Of a DNA stretch of 64,000 nt, positions 11,844 through 25,137 are shown piece after piece. The notes beneath the pieces were generated by a model. The model was given only the letters and a program-made list of their open reading frames with translations, was not told the origin of the DNA and searched no databases. A program made the position numbers and the translations under genes. Source of the DNA: Luzula sylvatica (Eukaryota; Streptophyta; Magnoliopsida; Poales; Juncaceae). Each line of letters opens with the position of its first letter. Position 1 is the stretch's first letter. Location of the stretch: the NCBI GenBank assembly GCA_946800325.1, contig OX326958.1, forward strand, positions 70,987,264-71,051,263. The letters run 5' to 3'.

Positions 11844-12572
11844 CGTTCGCGCTGCTGTATTTCTCTCTCCGGGGCGAGCGATTTTGATATAAAAATCGTT
11901 CCATTTGGAGAAAGATTGAGAAACCTACAATTGGACAATCTTCATGTTCAATAATTCAAGATGAAATTACAAAAAAAACTGTGTTTTTTTTTAATTCGGG
12001 CTCAAAATACATAATTTTCGAAATTCGGCCGCGACGCTGCATTCCTCTCGTCGAGGCGAGCGATTTAGATATGAAGATTGTGCCATTTGGAGAAAGTATG
12101 AGAAAGGTACAATGTGATAATCTTCATATTCAATAATTCATGATGAAATTACCAAAAAAACTGTATTTTCTGTTAATTCGGGTTCAAAATACATAATTTC
12201 CCAAATTCGTTCGCGCTGCTGTATTTCTCTCTCCGGGGCGAGCGATTTTCATATAAAAATCGTTCCATTTGGAGAAAGATTGAGAAACCTACAATTGGAC
12301 AATCTTCATATTCAATAATTCAAGATGAAATTACAAAACAAACTGTGTTTTTTTTTTAATTCGGGCTCAAAATACATAATTTTCGAAATTCGGCCTTGTA
12401 GCCGAATTCCTCTCGTCGAGGCGAGCGATTTTGATATGAAGATCGTGCCATTTGGAGAAAGTATGAGAAAGTTACAATGTGATAATCTTCATATTCAATA
12501 ATTCATGATGAAATTACCAAAAAAACTATATTTTCTGTTAATTCGGGTTCAAAATACATAATTTGCCAAATT

Positions 12573-12754
12573 CGTTCGCGCTGCTGTATTTCTGTCTCCG
12601 GGGCGAGCGATTTTGATATAAAAATCGTGCCATTTGGAGAAAGTATGAGAAAGTTACAATGTGATAATCTTCATATTTAATAATTCATGATGAAATTACC
12701 AAAAAAACTGTATTTTCTGTTAATTCGGGTTCAAAATACATAATTTGCCAAATT
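12573..12754. repeat. A/B hybrid monomer, copy 1
   Basis: The first third is A ('gcgctgctgtatttctgtc', 'gatataaaaatcgtgcc') and the rest is B ('gtatgagaaagttacaatgt', 'aattcatgatgaaattacc'). The switch falls inside the segment 'tcgtgccatttggagaaag', which A and B share. It is followed by a normal A, so the monomer corrects the phase shift created at 11662. This is the product expected from unequal exchange or conversion between A and B at a shared stretch. Confidence 0.85.
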
Positions 12755-13142
12755 CGTTCGCGCTGCTGTATTTCTGTCTCCGGGGCGAGCGATTTTGATA
12801 TAAAAATCGTGCCATTTGGAGAAAGATTGAGAAACCTACAATTGGACAATCTTCATATTCAATAATTCAAGATGAAATTACAAAAAAAACTGTATTTTTT
12901 GTTAATTCGGGCTCAAAATACATAATTTTCGAAATTCGACCGCATGGCTGCATTCCTCTCGTCGAGGCGAGCGATTTTGATATGAAGATCGTGCCATTTG
13001 GAGAAAGTATGAGAAAGTTACAATGTGATAATCTTCATATTTAATAATTCATGATGAAATTACCAAAAAAACTGTATTTTCTGTTAATTCGGGTTCAAAA
13101 TACATAATTTGCCAAATTCGTTCGCGCTGCTGTATTTCTGTC

Positions 13143-14413
13143 TCCGGGGCGAGCGATTTTGATATAAAAATCGTGCCATTTGGAGAAAGATTGAGAAACC
13201 TACAATTGGACAATCTTCATATTCAATAATTCAAGATGAAATTACAAAAAAAACTGTATTTTTTGTTAATTCGGGCTCAAAATACATAATTTTCGAAATT
13301 CGACCGCATGGCTGCATTCCTCTCGTCGAGGCGAGCGATTTTGATATGAAGATCGTGCCATTTGGAGAACGTATGAGAAAGTTACAATGTGATAATCTTC
13401 ATATTTAATAATTCATGATGAAATTACCAAAAAAACTGTATTTTCTGTTAATTCGGGTTCAAAATACATAATTTGCCAAATTCGTTCGCTCTGCTGTATT
13501 TCTGTCTCCGGGGCGAGCGATTTTGATATAAAAATCGTGCCATTTGGAGAAAGATTGAGAAACCTACAATTGGACAATCTTCATATTCAATAATTCAAGA
13601 TGAAATTACAAAAAAAACTGTATTTTTTGTTAATTCGGGCTCAAAATACATAATTTTCGAAATTCAGCCGCAATGCTGCATTCCTCTTGTCGAGGCGAGC
13701 GATTTAGATATGAAGATTGTGCCATTTGGAGAAAGTATGAGAAAGTTACAATGTGATAATCTTCATATTCAATAATTCATGATGAAATTACCAAAAAAAC
13801 TGTATTTTCTGTTAATTCGGGTTCAAAATACATAATTTCCCAAATTCGTTCGCGCTGCTGTATTTCTCTCTCCGGGGCGAGCGATTTTGATATAAAAATC
13901 GTGCCATTTGGAGAAAGATTGAGAAACCTACAATTGGACAATCTTCATATTCAATAATTCAAGATGAAATTACAAAAAAAACTGTGTTTTTTGTTAATTC
14001 GGGCTCAAAATACATAATTTTCGAAATTCGACCCCCGTGGCTGCATTCCTCTCGTCGAGGCGAGCGATTTTGATATGAAGATTGTGCCATTTGGAGAAAG
14101 TATGAGAAAGTTACAATGTGATAATCTTCATATTCAATAATTCATGATGAAATTACCAAAAAAACTGTATTTTCTGTTAATTCGGGTTCAAAATACATAA
14201 TTTCCCAAATTCGTTCGCGCTGCTGTATTTCTCTCTCCGGGGCGAGCGATTTTGATATAAAAATCGTGCCATTTGGAGAAAGATTGAGAAACCTACAATT
14301 GGACAATCTTCATATTCAATAATTCAAGATGAAATTACAAAAAAAACTGTATTTTTTGTTAATTCGGGCTCAAAATACATAATTTTCGAAATTCGGCCGC
14401 GATGCTGCATTCC
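13143..14413. repeat. Segment with 'gagaacgta' and 'gctctgctg' markers, copy 2
   Basis: Copy of 9500-10770. Its first part is itself included in the 8744-bp duplication, so the 'gagaacgta' marker occurs a third time at about 22108. This gives a relative order: the 3643-bp duplication preceded or was included in the 8744-bp one. Confidence 0.65.
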
Positions 14414-16761
14414 TCTTGTCGAGGCGAGCGATTTTGATATGAAGATTGTGCCATTTGGAGAAAGTATGAGAAAGTTACAATGTGATAATCTTCATATTCA
14501 ATAATTCATGATGAAATTACCAAAAAAACTGTATTTTCTGTTAATTCGGGTTCAAAATACATAATTTGCCAAATTCGTTCGCGCTGCTGTATTTCTCTCT
14601 CCGGGGCGAGCGATTTTGATATAAAAATCGTGCCATTTGGGGAAAGATTGAGAAACCTACAATTGGACAATCTTCATATTCAATAATTCAAGATGAAATT
14701 ACAAAAAAAACTGTATTTTTTGTTAATTCGGGCTCAAAATACATAATTTTCGAAATTCGGCCGCGATGCTGCATTCCTCTCGTCGAGGCGAGCGATTTAG
14801 ATATGAAGATCGTGCCATTTGGAGAAAGTATGAGAAAGTTACAATGTGATAATCTTCATATTCAATAATTCATGATGAAATTACCAAAAAAACTGTATTT
14901 TCTGTTAATTCGGGTTCAAAATACATAATTTCCCAAATTCGTTCGCGCTGCTGTATTTCTCTCTCCGGGGCGAGCGATTTTGATATAAAAATCGTGCCAT
15001 TTGGAGATAGATTGAGAAACCTACAATTGGACAATCTTCATATTCAATAATTCAAGATGAAATTACAAAAAAAAATTGTATTTTTTGTTAATTCGGGCTC
15101 AAAATACATAATTTTCGAAATTCGACCGCATGGCTGCATTCCTCTCGTCGAGGCGAGCGATTTTGATATGAAGATCGTGCCATTTGGAGAAAGTATGAGA
15201 AAGTTACAATGTGATAATCTTCATATTCAATAATTCATGATGAAATTACCAAAAAAACTGTATTTTCTGTTAATTCGGGTTCAAAATACATAATTTTCCA
15301 AATTCGTTCGCGTTGCTGTATTTCTCTCTCCGGGGCGAGCGATTTTGATATAAAAATCGTGCCATTTGGAGAAAGATTGAGAAACCTACAATTGGACAAT
15401 CTTCATATTCAATAATTCAAGATGAAATTACAAAAAAAACTGTATTTTTTGTTAATTCGGGCTCAAAATACATAATTTTCGAAATTCGGCCGCGATGCTG
15501 CATTCCTCTCGTCGAGGCGAGCGATTTAGATATGAAGATCGTGCCATTTGGAGAAAGTATGAGAAAGTTACAATGTGATAATCTTCATATTCAATAATTC
15601 ATGATGAAATTACCAAAAAAACTGTATTTTCTGTTAATTCGGGTTCAAAATACATAATTTCCCAAATTCGTTCGCGCTGCTGTATTTCTCTCTCCGGGGC
15701 GAGCGATTTTGATATAAAAATCGTGCCATTTGGAGATAGATTGAGAAACCTACAATTGGACAATCTTCATATTCAATAATTCAAGATGAAATTACAAAAA
15801 AAAATTGTATTTTTTGTTAATTCGGGCTCAAAATACATAATTTTCGAAATTCGACCGCATGGCTGCATTCCTCTCGTCGAGGCGAGCGATTTTGATATGA
15901 AGATCGTGCCATTTGGAGAAAGTATGAGAAAGTTACAATGTGATAATCTTCATATTCAATAATTCATGATGAAATTACCAAAAAAACTGTATTTTCTGTT
16001 AATTCGGGTTCAAAATACATAATTTTCCAAATTCGTTCGCGTTGCTGTATTTCTCTCTCCGGGGCGAGCGATTTTGATATAAAAATCGTGCCATTTGGAG
16101 AAAGATTGAGAAACCTACAATTGGACAATCTTCATATTCAATAATTCAAGATGAAATTACAAAAAAAACTGTATTTTTTGTTAATTCGGGCTCAAAATAC
16201 ATAATTTTCGAAATTCGGCCGCGATGCTGCATTCCTCTTGTCGAGGCGAGCGATTTTGATATGAAGATTGTGCCATTTGGAGAAAGTATGAGAAAGTTAC
16301 AATGTGATAATCTTCATATTCAATAATTCATGATGAAATTACCAAAAAAACTGTATTTTCTGTTAATTCGGGTTCAAAATACATAATTTGCCAAATTCGT
16401 TCGCGCTGCTGTATTTCTCTCTCCGGGGCGAGCGATTTTGATATAAAAATCGTGCCATTTGGGGAAAGATTGAGAAACCTACAATTGGACAATCTTCATA
16501 TTCAATAATTCAAGATGAAATTACAAAAAAAACTGTATTTTTTGTTAATTCGGGCTCAAAATACATAATTTTCGAAATTCGGCCGCGATGCTGCATTCCT
16601 CTCGTCGAGGCGAGCGATTTAGATATGAAGATCGTGCCATTTGGAGAAAGTATGAGAAAGTTACAATGTGATAATCTTCATATTCAATAATTCATGATGA
16701 AATTACCAAAAAAACTGTATTTTCTGTTAATTCGGGTTCAAAATACATAATTTCCCAAATT
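13847..16761. repeat. 8-dimer block, copy 2 of a pair 10,930 bp apart
   Basis: Copy of 2917-5831. On its left it follows a B monomer of another type ('cagccgcaatg'), while copy 1 follows an 'accgcatgg' B. On its right the next A is of the 'gagata' type, while copy 1 is followed by an ordinary 'gagaaa' A. The block leads into the regular 1093-bp HOR run. Confidence 0.75.
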
Positions 16762-19700
16762 CGTTCGCGCTGCTGTATTTCTCTCTCCGGGGCGAGCGAT
16801 TTTGATATAAAAATCGTGCCATTTGGAGATAGATTGAGAAACCTACAATTGGACAATCTTCATATTCAATAATTCAAGATGAAATTACAAAAAAAAATTG
16901 TATTTTTTGTTAATTCGGGCTCAAAATACATAATTTTCGAAATTCGACCACATGGCTGCATTCCTCTCGTCGAGGCGAGCGATTTTGATATGAAGATCGT
17001 GCCATTTGGAGAAAGTATGAGAAAGTTACAATGTGATAATCTTCATATTCAATAATTCATGATGAAATTACCAAAAAAACTGTATTTTCTGTTAATTCGG
17101 GTTCAAAATACATAATTTTCCAAATTCGTTCGCGTTGCTGTATTTCTCTCTCCGGGGCGAGCGATTTTGATATAAAAATCGTGCCATTTGGAGAAAGATT
17201 GAGAAACCTACAATTGGACAATCTTCATATTCAATAATTCAAGATGAAATTACAAAAAAAACTGTATTTTTTGTTAATTCGGGCTCAAAATACATAATTT
17301 TCGAAATTCGGCCGCGATGCTGCATTCCTCTCGTCGAGGCGAGCGATTTTGATATGAAGATTGTGCCATTTGGAGAAAGTATGAGAAAGTTACAATGTGA
17401 TAATCTTCATATTCAATAATTCATGATGAAATTACCAAAAAAACTGTATTTTCTGTTAATTCGGGTTCAAAATACATAATTTGCCAAATTCGTTCGCGCT
17501 GCTGTATTTCTCTCTCCGGGGCGAGCGATTTTGATATAAAAATCGTGCCATTTGGGGAAAGATTGAGAAACCTACAATTGGACAATCTTCATATTCAATA
17601 ATTCAAGATGAAATTACAAAAAAAACTGTATTTTTTGTTAATTCGGGCTCAAAATACATAATTTTCGAAATTCGGCCGCGATGCTGCATTCCTCTCGTCG
17701 AGGCGAGCGATTTAGATATGAAGATCGTGCCATTTGGACAAAGTATGAGAAAGTTACAATGTGATAATCTTCATATTCAATAATTCATGATGAAATTACC
17801 AAAAAAACTGTATTTTCTGTTAATTCGGGTTCAAAATACATAATTTCCCAAATTCGTTCGCGCTGCTGTATTTCTCTCTCCGGGGCGAGCGATTTTGATA
17901 TAAAAATCGTGCCATTTGGAGATAGATTGAGAAACCTACAATTGGACAATCTTCATATTCAATAATTCAAGATGAAATTACAAAAAAAAATTGTATTTTT
18001 TGTTAATTCGGGCTCAAAATACATAATTTTCGAAATTCGACCGCATGGCTGCATTCCTCTCGTCGAGGCGAGCGATTTTGATATGAAGATCGTGCCATTT
18101 GGAGAAAGTATGAGAAAGTTACAATGTGATAATCTTCATATTCAATAATTCATGATGAAATTACCAAAAAAACTGTATTTTCTGTTAATTCGGGTTCAAA
18201 ATACATAATTTTCCAAATTCGTTCGCGTTGCTGTATTTCTCTCTCCGGGGCGAGCGATTTTGATATAAAAATCGTGCCATTTGGAGAAAGATTGAGAAAC
18301 CTACAATTGGACAATCTTCATATTCAATAATTCAAGATGAAATTACAAAAAAAACTGTATTTTTTGTTAATTCGGGCTCAAAATACATAATTTTCTAAAT
18401 TCGGCCGCGATGCTGCATTCCTCTCGTCGAGGCGAGCGATTTTGATATGAAGATTGTGCCATTTGGAGAAAGTATGAGAAAGTTACAATGTGATAATCTT
18501 CATATTCAATAATTCATGATGAAATTACCAAAAAAACTGTATTTTCTGTTAATTCGGGTTCAAAATACATAATTTGCCAAATTCGTTCGCGCTGCTGTAT
18601 TTCTCTCTCCGGGGCGAGCGATTTTGATATAAAAATCGTGCCATTTGGGGAAAGATTGAGAAACCTACAATTGGACAATCTTCATATTCAATAATTCAAG
18701 ATGAAATTACAAAAAAAACTGTATTTTTTGTTAATTCGGGCTCAAAATACATAATTTTCGAAATTCGGCCGCGATGCTGCATTCCTCTCGTCGAGGCGAG
18801 CGATTTAGATATGAAGATCGTGCCATTTGGACAAAGTATGAGAAAGTTACAATGTGATAATCTTCATATTCAATAATTCATGATGAAATTACCAAAAAAA
18901 CTGTATTTTCTGTTAATTCGGGTTCAAAATACATAATTTCCCAAATTCGTTCGCGCTGCTGTATTTCTCTCTCCGGGGCGAGCGATTTTGATATAAAAAT
19001 CGTGCCATTTGGAGATAGATTGAGAAACCTACAATTGGACAATCTTCATATTCAATAATTCAAGATGAAATTACAAAAAAAAATTGTATTTTTTGTTAAT
19101 TCGGGCTCAAAATACATAATTTTCGAAATTCGACCGCATGGCTGCATTCCTCTCGTCGAGGCGAGCGATTTTGATATGAAGATCGTGCCATTTGGAGAAA
19201 GTATGAGAAAGTTACAATGTGATAATCTTCATATTCAATAATTCATGATGAAATTACCAAAAAAACTGTATTTTCTGTTAATTCGGGTTCAAAATACATA
19301 ATTTTCCAAATTCGTTCGCGTTGCTGTATTTCTCTCTCCGGGGCGAGCGATTTTGATATAAAAATCGTGCCATTTGGAGAAAGATTGAGAAACCTACAAT
19401 TGGACAATCTTCATATTCAATAATTCAAGATGAAATTACAAAAAAAACTGTATTTTTTGTTAATTCGGGCTCAAAATACATAATTTTCGAAATTCGGCCG
19501 CGATGCTGCATTCCTCTCGTCGAGGCGAGCGATTTTGATATGAAGATTGTGCCATTTGGAGAAAGTATGAGAAAGTTACAATGTGATAATCTTCATATTC
19601 AATAATTCATGATGAAATTACCAAAAAAACTGTATTTTCTGTTAATTCGGGTTCAAAATACATAATTTGCCAAATTCGTTCGCGCTGCTGTATTTCTCTC

Positions 19701-20040
19701 TCCGGGGCGAGCGATTTTGATATAAAAATCGTGCCATTTGGAGAAAGATTGAGAAACCTACAATTGGACAATCTTCATATTCAATAATTCAAGATGAAAT
19801 TACAAAAAAAACTGTATTTTTTGTTAATTCGGGCTCAAAATACATAATTTTCGAAATTCGGCCGCGACGCTGCATTCCTCTCGTCTAGGCGAGCGATATA
19901 GATATGAAGATCGTGCCATTTGGAGAAAGTATGAGAAAGTTACAATGTGATAATCTTCATATTCAATAATTCATGATGAAATTACCAAAAAAACTGTATT
20001 TTCTGTTAATTCGGGTTCAAAATACATAATTTCCCAAATT
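15669..20040. repeat. 1093-bp (3-dimer) HOR, four units
   Basis: Units start at 15669, 16762, 17855 and 18948, each exactly 1093 bp. Each has 'gagata' A with 'accgcatgg' B, 'gcgttg' A with 'gccgcgatg' B, and a third dimer that in units 1-3 is a 'tttggggaaag' A with a 'gatttagatatg' B. Units 2 and 3 share 'ttggacaaag' (17734 and 18827). Unit 2 has 'accacatgg', unit 3 has 'attttctaaattc', and the third dimer of unit 4 is replaced ('gagaaag' A, then B with 'tcgtctaggcgagcgatata'). The last dimer thus already looks like the flank of the next domain. Confidence 0.9.
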
Positions 20041-20223
20041 CGTTCGCGCTGCTGTATTTCTCTCTCCGGGGCGAGCGATTTTGATATAAAAATCGTGCCA
20101 TTTGGAGATAGATTGAGAAACCTACAATTGGACAATCTTCATATTCAATAATTCAAGATGAAATTACAAAAAAAAACTGTATTTTTTGTTAATTCGGGCT
20201 CAAAATACATAATTTTCGAAATT

Positions 20224-20587
20224 CGACCGCGTGGCTGCATTTCTCTCGTCGAGGCGAGCGATTTTGATATGAAGATCGTGCCATTTGGAGAAAGTATGAG
20301 AAAGTTACAATGTGATAATCTTCATATTCAATAATTCATGATGAAATTACCAAAAAAACTGTATTTTTTGTTAATTCGGGCTCAAAATACATAATTTTCG
20401 AAATTCGACCGCGTGGCTGCATTCCTCTCGTCGAGGCGAGCGATTTTGATATGAAGATCGTGCCATTTGGAGAAAGTATGAGAAAGTTACAATGTGATAA
20501 TCTTCATATTCAATAATTCATGATGAAATTACCAAAAAAACTGTATTTTCTGTTAATTCGGGTTCAAAATATATAATTTCCCAAATT
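20224..20587. repeat. B-B junction, copy 2
   Basis: Same structure as 11480-11843, displaced by 8744 bp: a B with an A-type tail followed by an 'accgcgtgg' B at 20406. It shows that the alternation break predates the 8744-bp duplication. Confidence 0.85.
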
Positions 20588-21316
20588 CGTTCGCGCTACT
20601 GTATTTCTCTCTCCGGGGCGAGCGATTTTGATATAAAAATCGTTCCATTTGGAGAAAGATTGAGAAACCTACAATTGGACAATCTTCATGTTCAATAATT
20701 CAAGATGAAATTACAAAAAAAACTGTGTTTTTTTTTAATTCGGGCTCAAAATACATAATTTTCGAAATTCGGCCGCGACGCTGCATTCCTCTCGTCGAGG
20801 CGAGCGATTTAGATATGAAGATTGTGCCATTTGGAGAAAGTATGAGAAAGGTACAATGTGATAATCTTCATATTCAATAATTCATGATGAAATTACCAAA
20901 AAAACTGTATTTTCTGTTAATTCGGGTTCAAAATACATAATTTCCCAAATTCGTTCGCGCTGCTGTATTTCTCTCTCCGGGGCGAGCGATTTTCATATAA
21001 AAATCGTTCCATTTGGAGAAAGATTGAGAAACCTACAATTGGACAATCTTCATATTCAATAATTCAAGATGAAATTACAAAACAAACTGTGTTTTTTTTT
21101 TAATTCGGGCTCAAAATACATAATTTTCGAAATTCGGCCTTGTAGCTGCATTCCTCTCGTTGAGGCGAGCGATTTTGATATGAAGATCGTGCCATTTGGA
21201 GAAAGTATGAGAAAGTTACAATGTGATAATCTTCATATTCAATAATTCATGATGAAATTACCAAAAAAACTATATTTTCTGTTAATTCGGGTTCAAAATA
21301 CATAATTTGCCAAATT

Positions 21317-21498
21317 CGTTCGCGCTGCTGTATTTCTGTCTCCGGGGCGAGCGATTTTGATATAAAAATCGTGCCATTTGGAGAAAGTATGAGAAAGTTA
21401 CAATGTGATAATCTTCATATTTAATAATTCATGATGAAATTACCAAAAAAACTGTATTTTCTGTTAATTCGGGTTCAAAATACATAATTTGCCAAATT
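21317..21498. repeat. A/B hybrid monomer, copy 2
   Basis: Same hybrid as 12573-12754, displaced by 8744 bp, with the same switch segment and the same 'tctgtctcc' head and 'catatttaataattc' tail markers. Confidence 0.85.
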
Positions 21499-22590
21499 CG
21501 TTCGCGCTGCTGTATTTCTGTCTCCGGGGCGAGCGATTTTGATATAAAAATCGTGCCATTTGGAGAAAGATTGAGAAACCTACAATTGGACAATCTTCAT
21601 ATTCAATAATTCAAGATGAAATTACAAAAAAAACTGTATTTTTTGTTAATTCGGGCTCAAAATACATAATTTTCGAAATTCGACCGCATGGCTGCATTCC
21701 TCTCGTCGAGGCGAGCGATTTTGATATGAAGATCGTGCCATTTGGAGAAAGTATGAGAAAGTTACAATGTGATAATCTTCATATTTAATAATTCATGATG
21801 AAATTACCAAAAAAACTGTATTTTCTGTTAATTCGGGTTCAAAATACATAATTTGCCAAATTCGTTCGCGCTGCTGTATTTCTGTCTCCGGGGCGAGCGA
21901 TTTTGATATAAAAATCGTGCCATTTGGAGAAAGATTGAGAAACCTACAATTGGACAATCTTCATATTCAATAATTCAAGATGAAATTACAAAAAAAACTG
22001 TATTTTTTGTTAATTCGGGCTCAAAATACATAATTTTCGAAATTCGATCGCATGGCTGCATTCCTCTCGTCGAGGCGAGCGATTTTGATATGAAGATCGT
22101 GCCATTTGGAGAACGTATGAGAAAGTTACAATGTGATAATCTTCATATTTAATAATTCATGATGAAATTACCAAAAAAACTGTATTTTCTGTTAATTCGG
22201 GTTCAAAATACATAATTTGCCAAATTCGTTCGCTCTGCTGTATTTCTGTCTCCGGGGCGAGCGATTTTGATATAAAAATCGTGCCATTTGGAGAAAGATT
22301 GAGAAACCTACAATTGGACAATCTTCATATTCAATAATTCAAGATGAAATTACAAAAAAAACTGTATTTTTTGTTAATTCGGGCTCAAAATACATAATTT
22401 TCGAAATTCAGCCGCAATGCTGCATTCCTCTTGTCGAGGCGAGCGATTTAGATATGAAGATTGTGCCATTTGGAGAAAGTATGAGAAAGTTACAATGTGA
22501 TAATCTTCATATTCAATAATTCATGATGAAATTACCAAAAAAACTGTATTTTCTGTTAATTCGGGTTCAAAATACATAATTTCCCAAATT

Positions 22591-25137
22591 CGTTCGCGCT
22601 GCTGTATTTCTCTCTCCGGGGCGAGCGATTTTGATATAAAAATCGTGCCATTTGGAGAAAGATTGAGAAACCTACAATTGGACAATCTTCATATTCAATA
22701 ATTCAAGATGAAATTACAAAAAAAACTGTGTTTTTTTTTAATTCGGGCTCAAAATACATAATTTTCGAAATTCGGCCGCAAAGCTGCATTCCTCTCGTCG
22801 AGGCGAGCGATTTAGATATGAAGATTGTGCCATTTGGAGAAAGTATGAGAAAGTTACAATGTGATAATCTTCATATTCAATAATTCATGATGAAATTACC
22901 AAAAAAACTGTATTTTCTGTTAATTCGGGTTCAAAACATGTAATTTCCCAAATTCGTTCGCGCTGCTGTATTTCTCTCTCCGGGGCGAGCGATTTTGATA
23001 TAAAAATCGTGCCATTTGGAGAAAGATTGAGAAACCTACAATTGGACAATCTTCATATTCAAAAATTCAAGATGAAATTACAAAAAAAACTGTATTTTTT
23101 GTTAATTCGGGCTCAAAATACATAATTTTCGAAATTCGGCCGCGATGCTGCATTCCTCTCGTCGAGGCGAGCGATTTAGATATGAAGATTGTGCCATTTG
23201 GAGAAAGTATGAGAAAGTTACAATGTGATAATCTTCATATTCAATAATTCATGATGAAATTACCAAAAAAACTGTATTTTCTGTTAATTCGGGTTCAAAA
23301 TACATAATTTCCCAAATTCGTTCGCGCTGCTGTATTTCTCTCTCCGGGGCGAGCGATTTTGATATAAAAATCGTGCCATTTGGAGAAAGATTGAGAAACC
23401 TACAATTGGACAATCTTCATATTCAATAATTCAAGATGAAATTACAAAAAAACTGTGTTTTTTTTTAATTCGGGCTCAAAATACATAATTTTCGAAATTC
23501 GGCCGCGATGCTGCATTCCTCTCGTCGAGGCGAGCGATTTAGATATGAAGATTGTGCCATTTGGAGAAAGTATGAGAAAGTTACAATGTGATAATCTTCA
23601 TATTCAATAATTCATGATGAAATTACCAAAAAAACTGTATTTTCTGTTAATTCGGGTTCAAAATATATAATTTCCCAAATTCGTTCGCGCTGCTGTATTT
23701 CTCTCTCCGGGGCGAGCGATTTTGATATAAAAATCGTGCCATTTGGAGAAAGATTGAGAAACCTACAATTGGACAATCTTCATATTCAATAATTCAAGAT
23801 GAAATTACAAAAAAAACTGTATTTTTTGTTAATTCGGGCTCAAAATACATAATTTTCGAAATTCGGCCGCGATGCTGCATTCCTCTCGTCGAGGCGAGCG
23901 ATTTAGATATGAAGATTGTGCCATTTGGAGAAAGTATGAGAAAGTTACAATGTGATAATCTTCATATTCAATAATTCATGATGAAATTACCAAAAAAACT
24001 GTATTTTCTGTTAATTCGGGTTCAAAATACATAATTTCCCAAATTCGTTCGCGCTGCTGTATTTCTCTCTCCGGGGCGAGCGATTTTGATATAAAAATCG
24101 TGCCATTTGGAGAAAGATTGAGAAACCTACAATTGGACAATCTTCATATTCAATAATTCAAGATGAAATTACAAAAAAAACTGTGTTTTTTTTTAATTCG
24201 GGCTCAAAATACATAATTTTCGAAATTCTGCCGCGATGCTGCATTCCTCTCGTCGAGGCGAGCGATTTAGATATGAAGATTGTGCCATTTGGAGAAAGTA
24301 TGAGAAAGTTACAATGTGATAATCTTCATATTCAATAATTCATGATGAAATTACCAAAAAAACTGTATTTTCTGTTAATTCGGGTTCAAAATATATAATT
24401 TCCCAAATTCGTTCGCGCTGCTGTATTTCTCTCTCCGGGGCGAGCGATTTTGATATAAAAATCGTGCCATTTGGAGAAAGATTGAGAAACCTACAATTGG
24501 ACAATCTTCATATTCAATAATTCAAGATGAAATTACAAAAAAAACTGTATTTTTTGTTAATTCGGGCTCAAAATACATAATTTTCGAAATTCGGCCGCGA
24601 TGCTGCATTCCTCTCGTCGAGGCGAGCGATTTAGATATGAAGATTGTGCCATTTGGAGAAAGTATGAGAAAGTTACAATGTGATAATCTTCATATTCAAT
24701 AATTCATGATGAAATTACCAAAAAAACTGTATTTTCTGTTAATTCGGGTTCAAAATACATAATTTCCCAAATTCGTTCGCGCTGCTGTATTTCTCTCTCC
24801 GGGGCGAGCGATTTTGATATAAAAATCGTGCCATTTGGAGAAAGATTGAGAAACCTACAATTGGACAATCTTCATATTCAATAATTCAAGATGAAATTAC
24901 AAAAAAAACTGTGTTTTTTTTTAATTCTGGCTCAAAATACATAATTTTCGAAATTCGGCCTTGTAGCTGCATTCCTCTCGTCGAGGCGAGCGATTTTGAT
25001 ATGAAGATCGTGCCATTTGGAGAAAGTATGAGAAAGTTACAATGTGATAATCTTCATATTCAATAATTCATGATGAAATTACCAAAAAAACTGTATTTTC
25101 TGTTAATTCGGGTTCAAAATACATAATTTGCCAAATT
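22591..25137. repeat. 728-bp (2-dimer) HOR, about 3.5 units
   Basis: A monomers with a long T run ('gtgttttttttt') alternate with A monomers with 'tattttttg'. Long-T A copies start at 22591, 23319, 24046 and 24774, spaced 727-728 bp. Their B partners are mostly 'gccgcgatg' with 'gatttagatatgaagattg'. The last half unit ends with the 'ccttgtagctgc' B type that marks many later units. 'atatataatttc' variants at about 23664 and 24391 are also 728 bp apart. Confidence 0.85.

Larger units (their letters stand above)
11297..13980. repeat. 2.7-kb segment, copy 1 of a pair 8744 bp apart
   Basis: Rare variants recur with a constant offset of 8744 bp (24 dimers): 'ttcatgttca' at 11941 and 20685, 'ttacaaaaca' at 12331 and 21075, 'tttggagaac' at 13361 and 22105, and the 'aattcagccgcaatg' B at about 13660 and 22404. 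The copies also share the B-B junction and the hybrid monomer. Differences seen: 'tagccgaattcc' near 12397 against 'tagctgcattcc', and 'accgcatgg' near 13302 against 'atcgcatgg'. The right limit is fixed by 'gtgttttttg' against 'gtgttttttttt' at 13981 and 22725. Confidence 0.85.
20041..22724. repeat. 2.7-kb segment, copy 2 of a pair 8744 bp apart
   Basis: Copy of 11297-13980. Private changes in this copy include 'gcgctactg' near 20598 and 'ctctcgttgagg' near 21155. Upstream of 20041 the sequence belongs to the 1093-bp HOR run, unlike the region upstream of 11297, so this is a segmental insertion of sequence into a different HOR neighbourhood. Confidence 0.85.
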
